DNA of 64,000 bases. Source: Polyodon spathula. Lineage: Eukaryota > Chordata > Actinopteri > Acipenseriformes > Polyodontidae. The translations under genes and the position numbers were made by a program. Under the pieces are notes generated by a model that ran no database searches, had not been told where the DNA came from, and was given only the letters and a program-made list of their open reading frames with translations. Positions 49,441 through 64,000 of this stretch are shown piece after piece. Numbering within the stretch: position 1 is the first letter of the stretch; every line of letters begins with the position of its first letter. The stretch is from NCBI RefSeq assembly GCF_017654505.1, contig NC_054548.1:21960447-22024446 (forward strand). Direction: 5' to 3'.

Positions 49441-52202
49441 CATATAGCTAATCATGGTGCAAAAAGAGAAAAATAACATGTTTTTTTTTTTTTTTTTTTA
49501 AATGGAAATTACATTTTATTTTATATTACTGCCTATGGAAAAACACAAAAATCCATGTATTTATAATAAAAAATGTAAATGTGTAAATGTAAACCCCTCA
49601 GCCAGTGATTCTGTTTGCTACATCATTTATGCTTAGACTCATGGATTGCTGGTGTTGCATTCCATCGACATGGAATGACATCTGACCAAACACTGCCTGT
49701 GCTGCATGGTGCTTGTAATAGCAAAAACAAACATTATAACATTTACACATTCAGCCACTGTCTCTATTATAGTTATAAATGGTCTAACTCCATTCTGTAA
49801 TGTTTACCTGTTATTGACAGACATGTCTTTAGGAGCCTAGCTCTAAATTAAGCCCTTCTGCCCTTTACTGCTCCATTTATTTTACCGTAATAGTGTTTAT
49901 GAGGCCATGTTGCTTTTAATATAGATTTGGCTGCATTCATCAAAATTCCATCAGCATCTTTCCTCAACCTAAATGGGAACGGAGTTTGCCATGCAGCAAA
50001 ATAATAGGTACTTTACATAGACAGCACTTAAAATAAATTGTCTACAAAAGCCTTTGGGATGATGTATTGTTGGATATTATCGGGTGTGAGTAGTGAAAAA
50101 GCTTCCAAAATGAATTACCTTTGGATAATAAACTTTTTTTTTTTTTTTTTCTTGAGTACCACTGAAGTAACTTACAAAAAATAAATGGTGAGTAAGTAGA
50201 TTCAAGAAAATGCACAGAGTCCTTTTCTTCAATCAGTTGCCAGGTTTATTGAAATATGCAGGGAGTCTGGTCCCAGGTACAGGACAAGCAGAATACTCAA
50301 CATTACAATGTTTGCGTGACATTAAATACCCTTCTGTATAGATGGTCCACCTCCCCTTTCTCTTACACTTAACCAATGGTCAAGGTACAACACATTATTC
50401 TGTTAATTTAGTGTGTGTGTGTGTGTGTAGTCTAATGTGACAACCTCTGAACTCAGTGCATTCTTCACACTCCTGGAGACAAAAGGTCCATACATCTGCC
50501 TTTTGTTATCTCCTTGTGACCCCCTTTGATGCCAGTGGGATTATCTCTTTTGATCTCTCTGAAGTCTAGAGCCTGTTCCCTTCTAGTCCACAGCATTGTT
50601 ATCTCATTAGCTTGCAGTCATTGTTGGGCAGTTTGTAGACGCATCGTCTCTATCAGTGGTTAGCAGTACATGCAATTTGAACCAAACAGTCTGCTATCTG
50701 CAATATTAGCCTCTTTTCAGAAAAGAACACCAGTATAGCTCTGCTAGTCCACATGCGTAGCAAACCCCTAATCAATTCTCAATCCATGTTTTCCAACAAC
50801 CACTATTTAGATATTCCTACATGAAATGAGACAAAATCTGAATTTATTTTCAGATTCATAATGCAAATGAACATCTGATTATCCAGATATTTACATTTAA
50901 ACTTTTGTCCATTAAAACTGCAAAAACAAATCTTTATTTTTGCATAAATGCTTGCCTTTTGAGTCCCAAGTGAACTCCATAATGAACAATCCAGCTTATT
51001 GACAGTTTGAATTATAAGCAACAGCAGCACTATGAGCAGTATAGCAGTACTATGAGCACTTATGTACTGTACAGGTTGATATTTCATGGATTTGTTGATA
51101 GAAAATGGGTCATCTATTTCATTACACTGTACATAGTGCCACCCTTCGCATTATATTGCCCATGTATTCCTAATTAAACATCCTGCTCTCATGCATGTGA
51201 AAAAGACTCCACCCTTAGAATAAAATATACCTTGTAGTTAAATATTTTAATTGTATATATTTATTACAGGTGTAAATGTAGATGTCATCTCTCAGACAGC
51301 TGTGTTCTAGTGCCTTCAGAAATAGTTCCCAAACTGATAAATAATACAGATACGTCACCTTTGCTATTGTATAGAGTTTTTTTCCCCAACACTAGGAAAT
51401 CCACTGGGGTTATTTTATATTATTTTACACCCAGAGTACAGTATTCACCCTGGATATCTACATTAGTTGATGTTATGTTTAATAAAGCTAATTAAACTTC
51501 TAGAGCAATTGGTTGTTGGTGACATTTTAAAGCAATTTACACCAAGTTGCTCAAATCAGGACAGTTCGGATTTTGTTCATTAAACTTTGCAGATGACTTT
51601 GACATGCAATGAGAACATGTTGATATTCTGGTACACGAGCACCCTGACTTGTAGGTCATTGTTTACTGGTGCAGAGCAGGGCGGCTTCCCCTCAGAAAAT
51701 GATACTTGAGATATCAAACACCAACCCACTCAACACATGCTATGAAACTTGGAACACACATTGGCAGGCAGTGGTTGCAGGTATTCTGTAAGCTACTCCA
51801 ATCTCTGTTTTTTATTTTGAAGGTGTCAGATGTGTATTGGTGTTTATAATAATTTCCATACCAAATTACTTATATAACTACTGCAGATTATCTCATTTTT
51901 CTCTAATTCGAATATTGTAGTGGTTTGCCAAAACATGTAAAACATCAGTAACATACACTTTTGCACAAGATTTTTTTTTTAAATGTAAATGGCCTGTCTC
52001 ACTTATATTTAAGGAATAATGTCATTGCTGTGGTGTGTTACAAGGTAATAATTAAAAACCGAATCATTATTCAAACAAATGTCATTATCACCAAGGAATA
52101 TGCCACAGCAATGCCATTATCACTATTATAGTACAACTTTTTAAAGTAATTTTATTATCTACCCCTGTTTATCTAAAAGAGTCATTGCAGTTTAAAATGT
52201 CC
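49441..52202. other. Intergenic; one possible LTR-like block, no gene
   Basis: T-runs occur at about 49482-49499 and 50132-50150. A GT microsatellite lies at 50411-50429. The 50220-50800 block (landmark CAGTTGCCAGGTTTATTGAA) has the look of a dispersed element end, but no termini or duplication could be matched. Confidence 0.3.
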
Positions 52203-52755
52203 CTGTGACAAAGTGACTGAGTGACAGCAGGTGCAGGAGTGATGCAGTGCGTGAAAGAAGCAGACAGAATTGTAATCCGGTTTTGAAATGTTTTTATTGG
52301 AGTTTTCAGGTCAGGCAACCAAACAATAATTCCCTGGCAAAACACACCAATATTTACAGCACTGGGTAAACACAAGAAAAGACAATAAAGAAATATGTGC
52401 CCCACAAGAATACAAACACGGTCACCAGTCCTGGGTACGTGCAGTAGTGCTGGTGGTGTGCGATACAAGTTTATATTTGTGACAATGATGAAGTGCTGTC
52501 AGGTTTAATGCTGGCCCTTGGCAACAGCTCCAAATCTGTGTTAGCCATCTAGTAATACACAAGACAAGACAAACAAACAAAATACTAACTGTACTTTTTA
52601 CGTGCAATAAGGTCTCTCACAGTCCTGCTTAGGTTATTTACACAAACCAAAGTGAAGGAACAGATTAAGATTCTCTGTCCCCTTTTATGTGGTCACACAT
52701 GACCCCTTGGTAAATGAGTGCAACTGCCTCTGCAATCTGCATCTGCCACGTTTTT
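52203..52755 (-). mobile_element. LTR-like element (family E), copy 2, minus orientation
   Basis: The block begins TGTGACAAAGTGACTGAG and shares ordered landmarks with 35957-36520: GCAGGTGCAGGAGTGATGCA, ACAATAATTCCCTGGC, CGGTCACCAGTCCTGGGTAC, CTTTTATGTGGTCACACATG and GCCACGTTTTTTCCC. On the minus strand ACATAAAAGG is TATA-like. The left terminus resembles the TGTCACAAAG end of family B. The right end is uncertain. Confidence 0.55.
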
Positions 52756-55700
52756 TCCCTTCCGATAGACTTCCCTTGAAACCTGGGAAAGAACTGTCAG
52801 GCCAGCATGTCCAAGGAACTCTGTTCTCGCAGAAAGCACTTTGTAGATCTGTTGTCCTGGCTGCCCTTGTGAGACTGGTATGTAATAATCTTGAAATGCT
52901 TTGGACAACTACAGATGGATAAATTATGTCTTTGAAAAAAATAGATCAAGGTTATAACGGTTGGCTATCTGAGTTGCCAGGTAAATATTTAATCTACTAA
53001 TTTTTATGTTCATTTTCACCAAATCCATCACATAGTAATAAAGCCACATAAAACAAGTAATCCCTAAAACACTTTATCCTAAACCAGGGAACACAAAACC
53101 AATGGACTTTCACAACTGCAAATTTGAGCATAGAGCAAGTCGGCCCCCACAAAATAACTAGAAAGGAAGCAAGGTTGATATTGCACTCTTACTTTTATTA
53201 CACCTAATTGGCCCAACACCCTTAACAGCAGTATACTAATTAACCTTTGCACCACAGGCAAGTATAAATATATTTACAGTTTATAGAAAAACATTCATTC
53301 CAACAATATTAAAGTTCATTAGACCTATGGATAAACAAAGTATCTGCTAAACCTTATTTTAGGGATCCTGAAATATACCTTTCTTTGCACTACTGTAATT
53401 TTTCAGAGAAATAATTACAGCTTTTACTTGTCACATATATAATCCTAAGTTTTCAAAAGCAAAACGTTAATATTTACTATTGCTTTTCCAGAAATAGTAT
53501 AACACCATATAAAGAGGATATAATTATACCCAAACACTATTTAACAACCGTCCTATTACTCTCTTCACCCTAATTAATTAACATTTTACTACTTTAAAAC
53601 CAGAGACTAGAATGTAGAAACGTGTATTAATAAAGTATGCTTAACACAGTTGTGTGTTTTCACACATGCAATAGCAGTATTAGTAGTTAAGACAAGTCAC
53701 AGTAAGAAAGCCATAAAATATTAAACACACAGTTTACATGTAATATAAACCTAGCAGCATTTTGCAATAAACATATAAATACACTTTTTCATAAAGTTAA
53801 TAACTCTGTAGAAATTAAGGCCAGTCTTCTCCAATCAGTCAGTATGTCATTCAATGCTCGCTTCTTTTTAAAACAAACAGATCTGAACCTCTTCAAAGTC
53901 AAAAAAATAGTATAATCCAAAGTGTGATTAAAGTTCAGTACCACACGACCAGTTAATTTCAAGAAATAAGTAAAATAATAAAATAGAACAATGTTCTTTT
54001 CAAAAACGTTTGAAGCTCTATATAGTTTCTACTCCCCGTTCACTTTCTTGGTTTCAGGTAGAAACTCATCCAAAGCAAACTCCAACATGCAAGGAAATCC
54101 TTTACTCCAAAGAAAAAACTCTGGTGCTTTTCCAATTTACTAATTTAAAAAACTATAACAGTAAAGAAATAAATAAACTCTGCTTGACTTTCTATGCACG
54201 CACCCCCATAAAAGTTTAAAAGTTTTCCGGCTCTCTCTGTGACTACGTCTGTCTGTGGGTCTTGCCCCCTGATGCTCATATTTAACCAATAGCCTATTAA
54301 AATTTTAAGGGACAGAACATACTGGGCACAATTACTGATCGTCACAAGGTCAACAGAAAAATAATAACTGGATTGTTTGCTTGCTTGGGGTTGCCTTGTG
54401 ATTTGAAAAGGACAACAATATTATTGTAAAACTGTTTTGCCCAGAAACAGCACTGCAAGAACAATTACAAACTGGCAGAAGCTGAAGTTCAAAGAGCCCT
54501 GGTAATATACAATATGTAATGAATAGGGACAACTATACATGTAGCCTGCTGATGGCGATGCAATGATGTCTCATCCCTTGAATAAATGTTTCAGCACAGA
54601 CAATTGACATTACATGAGCTAAATCAAGGTATTTGATAAGAAAAAGAAGGTTAAGTTGATTGCAGAGAGAGTATAATCGTTGTCATATTTCATCCTGTGT
54701 GCTTTATTTGTTCAAATGGCTTAAGGTGAGTATGAGTAAATATCCATGAACTGGCTTCATGTAATATACTGTAGGTTACTTCTGTTTTTTAGTTGTATTT
54801 ATTTATTTATGTTATGCAAGGCAGTGGAATCACATAATAAGGCCGCATAAATGATCTTGAGAAGTTGGCTCCTAGATAGTTGACTGTAAAAATAAAATAA
54901 TGGAGTGATCCTCTGTATCCGTATTGCAACACTAACTAGATGTGTTGACTTACATGCAATTGATGTCAGATAGGAGAACACTTCTATCTGAGTTGCACCT
55001 CTAAATTCATGCAATAATGCAAAGACATAATGAGCAAACTTTACTGAAGAACTAGGAGTTAAGCGAGATGGCTTTTCACCCGGAATGGAAGATGTGGTCT
55101 CTTAATTAGGAATACCTTTTAGTTAATGGATGTTTTCATAAAGCATTACAGAGTACTCTTTCTACAGAAAACTATGCATTAAGTATTTATTCTTATAGTT
55201 TTGTGTTGAATAAAACTACAGTTGTTAAATGATTATTTTAGGTTCTGTACCAAGACCATTAGTCAGCCCTTGCAGTGCTCCAAAACAAATTAGAATTGCT
55301 TTGACTTTGGCTGCCTGGTAAGTATCCTGCAGTGTTAAGAACTGTTGTAAAGCTGCAAAAGCCTCTCTCTCTCTCAAATACATGCTTTAGTCTGATTCCC
55401 TTCTATCAGCAGCCTTTGTATCTAAACTCCTACACTAAGCTGGTTTCTGACCTTTACAACTACAACAATCAATACATAGAAAAACTAATAAACTCTTGTC
55501 TTCACCCCAGTGGATGGGCTATAAGGAGCCCTTGTGTCTCTCACTGGTGTTCTGTTTCCTCAACTGTGCCTACTGTTGTTCCTTTGAAAGGTGAGGAGAG
55601 ATAATTATTCTATGCAATCATTTTTTATTGTTAATGTTTGTTTTCTGACAGTTGTCAAATAGAAGTTCTATTAACTAGCAGTGGGTGTCAGACAAGTAGA

Positions 55701-56633
55701 ATCTCTTTCTTCTGCACTGGTTAGGTTTACTTAGAACAATCGACACATACTGTACAGTGTCTTGGAATCAGTGTTAGACCTCTTCTCATAGGGAGCCTCT
55801 CATGCATTGCATATGTGTCAGGTATTGCTGATTTGCACATTATAATGTTGAGACACAGTATATACAGCAAAAGAAAGACAAGTGTGTTCAAGGAAAGAGC
55901 TGTCTGAACACATGGAATGTGATATTCCAATGGAAGGACAAGAGGTTGCTGCCAGTCCGAGGCAACCTATTATAATCACTACCAAAGGTAGACATGTACT
56001 GATCCAAATTTGTCAAGTCAAGCAGGAACACAGTGTGAAGAATGGAGACACATTCAGCAATCTTGAACAACAAACATGACTATGGGTTAAAGCTGACTTA
56101 ACAGAATACACAATGTGCCTAGTTGGATAATTGTCCAATGCATTTTCCAGGAAGCAAATTATGATGCAATTGAAAAATGGTTTTATTTCATTTAAAAATG
56201 AAAAAAAAGAAAAACAATTCTTGTGATGCGAAGGTTTTTTAGTCAGTTGGAATGAACAATAACTCGAGGGACATGAAGCATAAACACACATCAAATAGAA
56301 ATCAAATGTCAGTTTTTATGTTTTTAAATCATGTATTACAATTCACAACTGTTTGAAAGAATAAGACAACATAGAACTCCATAGGCAACGTTTGTTCATT
56401 AGGCTGAAAATGCTTGTTCCACTCAGTCATGTCAATTACTGAATAAATTTACACATAAAAAGTCAATGAGATATTAGTTAATTAAAAAAAAAAAATCACC
56501 CTGGTTCATTCATAAGTTGTTACCCCTGATAAAGAAATATAAGAGGTATGAGTTGCTGATTGAGATTAAGGTGTTGTATTGGAACAGTAAGTTAAAAACT
56601 TTTTTTTTTAGTATTAGAAAATGATATATTATT
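52756..56633. other. Intergenic, no gene recognised
   Basis: This long AT-rich interval has only weak open frames (for example 55332-55604 plus, 56013-56294 minus), none recognisable. The 53.0-54.34 kb part is A-rich on the plus strand and could be an old retroelement, but no domain survives. Confidence 0.35.
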
Positions 56634-56643
56634 CACACACACA

Positions 56644-56705
<62 letters not shown>

Positions 56706-56779
56706 AACACACACACATGCACACGAATACATACACAAACACACACACACATGCACACACATACACACACACACACACA
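56634..56779. repeat. (CA)n microsatellite, interrupted
   Basis: About 146 bp of CA repeats with ATGCA/ATACA/GAATA interruptions, indicating an older, diversified array. Confidence 0.95.
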
Positions 56780-58000
<1,221 letters not shown>

Positions 58001-58059
58001 CTGCTATACAAACGGGAGGACTGGGAGGGGCGAACTAGGAGGACCACCACCACTACGAC

Positions 58060-58113
58060 TATATGACTACTACTACTACTACTACTATAATACTATGATA
58101 CTAATAATATATT

Positions 58114-58161
<48 letters not shown>
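58060..58161. repeat. (CTA)n then (AAT)n trinucleotide repeats
   Basis: An ACT/CTA run at about 58066-58088 and an AAT run at about 58116-58161, separated by a short unique piece. Confidence 0.9.
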
Positions 58162-58164
<3 letters not shown>

Positions 58165-58263
58165 CACTTTAAACGTTTACTTTTTCACGGTAACCTATGC
58201 ATCTCATTCACGTGGTTTTTGCGCACTCTCACAATACTCAATAAGAGCTTTCAAATCCTCAAA

Positions 58264-58266
<3 letters not shown>

Positions 58267-58295
<29 letters not shown>
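58267..58295. repeat. poly-G tract (29 G)
   Basis: Unbroken run of about 29 guanines roughly 1 kb upstream of stxbp5l. Confidence 0.9.
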
Positions 58296-58297
<2 letters not shown>

Positions 58298-58439
58298 GCT
58301 ACCTAGCACAGAACCGCTGTTTACAAGACACTTTTTGCAATAGGTTAGTATATGTGTCAATCAACGTTTCATTGCAAAATTTAGGAGGATTGTACTTCGA
58401 CATACCTATAAAAAGCAAACATGATAGGCTATAATAACT

Positions 58440-59316
58440 GACAATCATTTAAGACATTAACCAAACACATCCGAGGGTAGGCAGGGTTAAACTGTTGGTG
58501 CTAGAGGCGGAGCTCGAGCTTTTATCTTCAGTACCCTGGACAGCAGCTTGCATTCACTGTCGGAGGGAATGGGAAAGAAAAACACATGAAAACAAAATCT
58601 TATGTTACGTTTCTATCTGAAAAAAAAGAAAGAAAATATATCAAATCGCTGAAAGAATTTTTTTTTTAATATAAAGCGAATGGAAATAAGAAGCCGGATC
58701 GCTCAGGGATATTGTGCATTCAAGCCCCTTTTCTGCTAAATCATTAACGATGAACAATTGAGGAAGAGATTTTCTGCTCATTCTGTTAACATTGCATTAA
58801 ATATTGATCAGATTATTAATAGTCGCCCTACAATCCTGTAGTTTTGTTATAGTGGGACAACATGTATTATTAATTTGCTTGCACATTTTTTTTTTTTTTA
58901 TTTCCTGTTCTGTAACGAATGTTGTGGAATCGATTTTTATGCAACAACAATGAAGAAGTTTCATGATTTAAATCTTTAATTAAAAGCAGCTTCTATATGC
59001 GATCGGTGACTGGATTTTTTTTTTTAATTTTTTTTTTTTTTTTTTGAAGCCTGCATATTGATTGAAATAAGTTTTATTTATTATTATTATATATATTATT
59101 ATCTATATTATAATATTATTTTATTATTATTATTATTATTATTATTAAGAGCTATTTAGTGGCTTTTCATTTACTCAAAATGAGGTCGTTTGACGACTTT
59201 CTGAACTATACCTCAAATTAGTGGAAACCACAGAACGTGAAAACAGCATCGTTGCGTCTTTAATTGAAACTATAATATAAATGTAACAGCGTTTATTTTA
59301 TATTTGTACACAAACA
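58440..59316 (+). promoter_or_regulatory. stxbp5l: Presumed stxbp5l promoter / 5' UTR region
   Basis: This is the interval directly before the stxbp5l start codon. The most GC-rich, complex part is about 58470-58575 (GCTAGAGGCGGAGCTCGAGC, then GGACAGCAGCTTGCATTCAC). It could hold the core promoter or an untranslated first segment. The rest is AT-rich with T-runs (about 58889-58900, 59018-59045) and an ATT array at about 59079-59146. No clear TATA box or CpG island is visible. Assignment is by position only. Confidence 0.35.
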
Positions 59317-59493
59317 ATGAAGAAGTTTAATTTTCGAAAGGTTTTGGACGGCTTGACTGCCTCCTCCCCTGGCAGCGCTAGCGGAACTTCAACATGCCCA
59401 GGTGGGACCACTGGTGTCCCTGCAGTAGGAGCGGCTCCCAAGGAAATAGAAGTTCAAGAAACCCTCGCTTCGGAAAACTTTCAGATCTCTAAG
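59317..59493 (+). CDS. stxbp5l: stxbp5l (tomosyn-2) first coding exon
   Basis: Tomosyn-2 is a large cytosolic SNARE regulator. Its N-terminal WD40 propellers and C-terminal R-SNARE motif bind syntaxin/SNAP-25 and restrain vesicle fusion in neurons and endocrine cells. This exon encodes the N-terminus MKKFNFRKVLDGLTASSPGS. It is followed by a Ser/Gly/Thr/Ala/Pro-rich variable stretch and VQETLASENFQISK, after which a GTAAGT donor begins at 59494. The first 20 residues match human STXBP5L as I recall it (MKKFNFRKVLDGLTASSPGS) better than STXBP5 (MRKFNIRKVLDGLTAG). In human, TVRHGFPYQP follows the same junction. The start is the first ATG in frame and matches the family start. The exon holds 59 codons and ends on a codon boundary. 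Confidence 0.95.
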
Positions 59494-61481
59494 GTAAGTT
59501 ATCACATATAGATCTCTTATATAGCGGGTATAACGTTGTTGCCTTTTTGGTTCTGATTGGTAACGTTTCTGATACGGTCGGTTTACTGTTTGGTCCGTAG
59601 TTTGGGTTTGTTAAAATATTGCAGACTTACCCACTGTATTGCAATAGTGAAACTTGAAAGGGGTGACTTTTCATTGCGGAATCAATTGACTGGAATAAGC
59701 TAACAACGCCCCAGACTGTAATAACTGACTTGCAGGCAAATGTATCCGTTTTATTTTGAGCCTTTCAGTGATACGATCGAGTATACAGACTGTGATGGGT
59801 CAAGGCTGTACAGCTGCTAAAATGTTTCATTTATGGTTGATTATTACGCAGGGTTTCCATTTCTATAGTCAGGTAACACACAGAAGCTCAGAATATAAAA
59901 ACAACACGAGCAATATGCACTGAATAAAAATAAATAAATAAATAAAAAAAACTATCCCTGAGCGTGCGTTTTTAAATGTATATATCGTATATGTAGATGA
60001 CTTGCATGTATTGCAATAAAACTATCTTTATTTGTTTATTTTTGATAGATGTGGTATTATTACGAAAGTGTGTTTATCAAACACAATCTGACATTTAATA
60101 GCGAGCGAATTTGTCATTTTCTCTTGCACGGGTGAAAATTGATCTGAAAGTGCAGAACAGACAACTACTTACATTCAGTCAATGTGCATTCTGCTGTTCA
60201 CTTTATTTCTGTTAAACTGAACCCATCGTCTAAAGATGTAGTCCAATTGGACAAGCGGCAGTGAGCTGTAACATTACTTCATAGCAATGTCATACGTTCT
60301 TTGTAGAAGTTTTTACAATTGCAAAGCTCAACACAGCACTGGAGTGGGTCTTAGCTGCTGCAAAATGCACATTTGAAGCGTTGTCGCTTGTTTGCCTAGG
60401 TACAAGATATTATATACAGCATTTATTAACAAATAATTCAGCCTTGCCCAAACTGCAGAATAAGCTTTTCGTGTAGAACTGTTGGTTTTAGAAGTACAGT
60501 ATGATTTGACGAGATTTGCTTTGTGTGGTTCAAATAGATTTTCGGAACTGAAGTAAAGTTTTCATATTATAATGAACGTGGCTACAGTAGAAGCATACTA
60601 GATTATATAGCAACCTGTGCATAAAACCCGTTCTTGTGCGGCAGTTGGCATAATCATTGTGTTATAAAGTGCTTGCTCAGTCAAACTGTGGAACCGCTGC
60701 CTATTGTCTTTACATGTTTGAATTATTTTCATTTTGTATGTGAGGGATCATAATATATAGTAGCTTATTTGAAACTGTGGTCTACTTCTTCAAAAACCTT
60801 TATTTGTCAGGGTGGTAGACTTCAAGATTGAAACCACAAATGTGCAATGACATGACAAGCCTTTAGACTTGAGAGTGATCCCTTGTAATATAGTCTGGTA
60901 AATATTTAGTTATCATATCAACACACTTATGTAAGAAGACCACAGTTTTCAGGCATAACCAGAATTAAGATTAGGTATAAAAACATAATGATGCACTAGC
61001 CATTCACTGCCCAAAGTTTTATAACAAAATAATATTACAGTACCCTTTCTAAACCAAATAAAAGTTACCATCTTATACTAAAAACAAATAAAAGCACAGT
61101 GCCTCCTTAATGTATTTATTTATTTGTATTACAACAGAAGAATATGTACACACAGTCAGGGAATAGTTATGTTAAGCTGACATCCAATTTTATAATTTCA
61201 CAACACTAATAAACATTATATATATATATATAATTGCCCGTACTTTTAATATTATCTACAAATATTATTAAAGATTAGGCACATGGCTGAGGTGAGGGAG
61301 GAAGTACATTCAAAGTCAGCCCTGGTGACTATGGGATGTGGAAATTATGTTAATATTATATACATTTCAAATCCATATTTTGATTAATGAATTTCATGAG
61401 GGTCACAGCTGATAATACCTGTTAGAATGGACAGCTGCTATGATGAAGGTAACCTAACATTTCAAAATCTGATATTTCTGC

Positions 61482-61482
<1 letters not shown>

Positions 61483-61571
<89 letters not shown>
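61483..61571. repeat. (ATT)n microsatellite in stxbp5l intron 1
   Basis: About 29 ATT units with a single ATTT interruption near 61530. Confidence 0.95.
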
Positions 61572-62270
61572 CCAGACCATTGGAATTCCTTCTAGTCTTG
61601 TAACTAATACAATACAGCACACAATGATTATAAATCTTAGTGATTAGAATGTCTGGTGACATTGTTTTTATTGATGTCTATGTTGAAATTTGATTCAGTT
61701 TCAACTGCCCATTTAATATCAGACTTGTACAGATTTTCCTACAGTTGTTCCTACAGCTGAGCTCTCAATTTTGTTACAAGTACCAGAATGAAAGGACCTT
61801 CCTGTTACATCTGAGTGTGAAAGTGGAAGAAAACGATTTAATGGAAAGCATGTAGATGGGGGGGTTCAGTTTGTTTAAAAAATGTCTGAACAAAAAGCAG
61901 TTAATAAGGCTAAAAAAATCAACACATTCAAACGGGGAGTCCCAAGATCAATTTGGTCCCAAGATACGACCTTGAGAAAATGTGCCAAAACCCTGTTAGA
62001 TGAGAACTGTTCCAGATAGAGTTCAAACAAACACATTGGACACCTCATGATGTGTAGAAAATCTGTGAACCAAGCTGGGGGTAACTTCTGTGAAAAGTAC
62101 TAGGACAGGTGCTACTTTTGATTTCCATAGGAAATTCATTGTCATGTGCCACACATTTTTGGTTCCATAAATCTCCTAGTAGTTGGACTGCCAGGGAAGA
62201 CTGTTTAAATATGACTAGAAATATATTTCAGAAGGGGAATTAGCTAGGTTTTTCCAAAAAAAACCCCCCT

Positions 62271-62298
62271 GTGGGGGGTGGGGGGGGGGGGGGGGGGT
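62271..62298. repeat. G-rich tract
   Basis: G-run interrupted by one T (GTGGGGGGTGGGG and onward), preceded by AAAAAAAACCCCCC (about 62257-62270). The C-run can pair with the G-run. Confidence 0.85.
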
Positions 62299-62370
62299 TT
62301 GTACAAAACGCTAACAATTACTGATGATGTTAATGACAGCATTAATTCTTGACTGTACATGTACTATATA

Positions 62371-62372
<2 letters not shown>

Positions 62373-62445
<73 letters not shown>
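62373..62445. repeat. (TTA)n microsatellite in stxbp5l intron 1
   Basis: About 24 TTA units with one short break near 62409. Confidence 0.95.
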
Positions 62446-64000
62446 GTCAACAGCAGTTATTATCAACAGCAGTCATATGGAAGCACACTGATTTAAAACT
62501 AATGCAGTAAAGGCAGCTGTTTTTGTATTTTTTTATTATCTTGTTAAAATCACTGCATTGATGAAATAGTTAAATTACTTTAACATTACACAAAATGTCT
62601 AGGTGTAACATCTCTGCACAAGCCAAAAAAATCGATTAAAACTTTACAACTGCTCACCCAACATTACACTACTCATTAACCTATAAATCACATTCTTTTT
62701 TTTCTCCCCGGGGTGTGTTGTTAGCTCACTTGAATCGACAAAGCCCAAACAATAGTGTGCATTGTTATTAGAAGGCTATTTTTTTGTAGTAAGGATTTTG
62801 CAAATGGCTAATGTTTAGTACTCGTTTATTTGATAGCAATAAGAAGATCTGGGATGTGCCAATAGATATGGCAATGTATGAATTGATGAATGCTCATCTG
62901 AATGTCTTATTCAAATTCCTTTTTTTTCAGAAACACCAGCTATGGTTAATATAAATTTCTTAGTGGTGTGTGAGATTGAAACAATTATAGTTTGAAATCT
63001 GAGTCTGTGTTTTACGATCTCAATTCCAACACCCACCAGTACATTTAGCAACACCTTTTATTATCACCAATGCAAAGGCAAGCCTTAGCAAGAGAGAACA
63101 AGTGCTTCTGAGTCCCCCTTAAAGTAACAATGGAAAAAAAAATATCCGTCTAGTACATTTTGACTGATGTTATCAAAATGCAAACTCATGTTGAAATATA
63201 TCATGTTAAGTCTTTTTCTTAACAATGCATCTTCACAATGAATCTTCTTTCAGCTGACATTTATTTCAGGTTGAATGTTGACACAGTATTTCAAGAAAAA
63301 AAAAAAAAAAAAACTAACAAAACAACTGTTTGCCACAAGAGTTCTGCAACAACTGAGAGAATGTGCAATTGCATTTTTTTTCTGGCAAGTAAAACTCTCC
63401 AGAACCTGCAGAGACTATTACTATTGATACATATAGTATGCCTCCCAAGACACTACTGGTGGGGCATATTGCCAGAGCTCTGTCTATATCTCATGAGCCT
63501 CTAGTGCAAATGAAATGTGGTGTACACGTGAGAGCAATATATTATTTCTTGTAATGATTTCACTGCTTGTAGACGGTGCCAGACTACCAGCACTAAAGTA
63601 AACCACAGAGCAATGTTGTTTGGGCACTGTATCTTTTATCATGCTCCACTGTGTGCATCCAACTACAATGCAGGGCAAAATTAAATCACCCATCATACAC
63701 ATCCATTTCTCCTTTGTTTTTTTTAAATTAACATTACAGCCACTTTTCCATTTTATGGTATCCTCTTTTGATTTCCATTTGACAATTAAACTGAGAACCA
63801 TATGTTGGGCACCAAACTAATTTAATATAGAACTTCCTCCTCCAGCAGCAGATTTCTTCCTGTGGAGTCGGTTCTCTTTACCCCAAATTCAATTCACTAA
63901 GGCATTGTACATTTTGGAAGGTTTTAATTAGGGCTTCGAGTTTTCACCTTTTATTTTCCCATTTCTCTCCCTCCCTTTAAACCTTAATTAATAACTGGTA

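Larger units (their letters stand above)
59494..64000 (+). other. stxbp5l intron 1 (5' part)
   Basis: The intron starts with GTAAGT and runs off the window. No second exon (expected to begin TVRHG-like) is seen. It contains a TTA array at 61483-61571 with one interruption, a TTA array at about 62373-62445, a G-rich run (62271-62298) and an A-run at 63297-63313. No transposable element could be firmly bounded. Confidence 0.85.

Noticed and set aside
55332..55604. 90-codon open frame as a candidate gene
   Set aside because: The peptide is unlike any family I know, composition is ordinary for chance frames, and no promoter or splice context supports it.

Overview
This is vertebrate nuclear DNA: spliced coding exons with GT/AG boundaries, an AT-rich background, abundant microsatellites and dense DNA transposons, LTR elements, LINE and SINE pieces. 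The repeat mix (Gmr1-like retrotransposon, Tc1-like, hAT-like and CORE-SINE-like elements) suggests a fish, possibly a non-teleost ray-finned fish. That placement is tentative and comes from family recall, not from a search.

Two host genes are supported, both on the plus strand. The 3' half of gtf2e1 (TFIIE alpha subunit) occupies about 16.0-23.0 kb as three coding exons (16005-16206, 18983-19215, 21750-22200). Splice phases agree across all of them. The first coding exons were not found and probably lie upstream of the window. The last exon has a frameshift of +2 (or -1) at a poly-Asp run, which removes the conserved C-terminal tail from the conceptual protein. The first coding exon of stxbp5l (tomosyn-2) is at 59317-59493, and its first intron runs off the window. 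As I recall, GTF2E1 then STXBP5L in the same orientation is also the human 3q13.33 order, so this is conserved synteny.

Region by region: 1-16 kb holds a Tigger-like MITE (345-1313), two inverted copies of one DNA transposon family (3159-5023 and 7553-8396, the first carrying a nested SINE-like insert), two solo LTRs with exact target duplications (5863-6451 and 10119-10514), a Tc1-type MITE, a foldback element, a dead Tc1-like transposase gene (11.0-12.24 kb) and an LTR-like block (14.19-14.66 kb). The gtf2e1 introns carry two hAT-like non-autonomous elements. From 23.1 to 28.7 kb lies a near-complete, inactivated Ty3/Gypsy element of Gmr1 type. Its integrase lies upstream of reverse transcriptase, its gag has a SCAN-like domain and its 5' LTR is truncated.

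From 28.7 to 58 kb there is no recognisable gene. It contains a MITE with very long inverted arms (29.9-30.35 kb), a LINE reverse-transcriptase remnant, related LTR copies near 36 and 52.4 kb, a hAT element nested in a Tc1/mariner-type MITE (43.38-43.88 kb), a second dead Tc1-like gene (44.28-45.67 kb), a third solo LTR (45672-46088), CORE-SINE pieces and many microsatellites. The 1 kb before stxbp5l is rich in simple repeats.

The strongest points for follow-up are the gtf2e1 frameshift at the inferred TFIIH-binding motif, the Gmr1-like element with its structural scars, and a recurring architecture in the solo LTRs: an inverted repeat just upstream of a TATA-like box.
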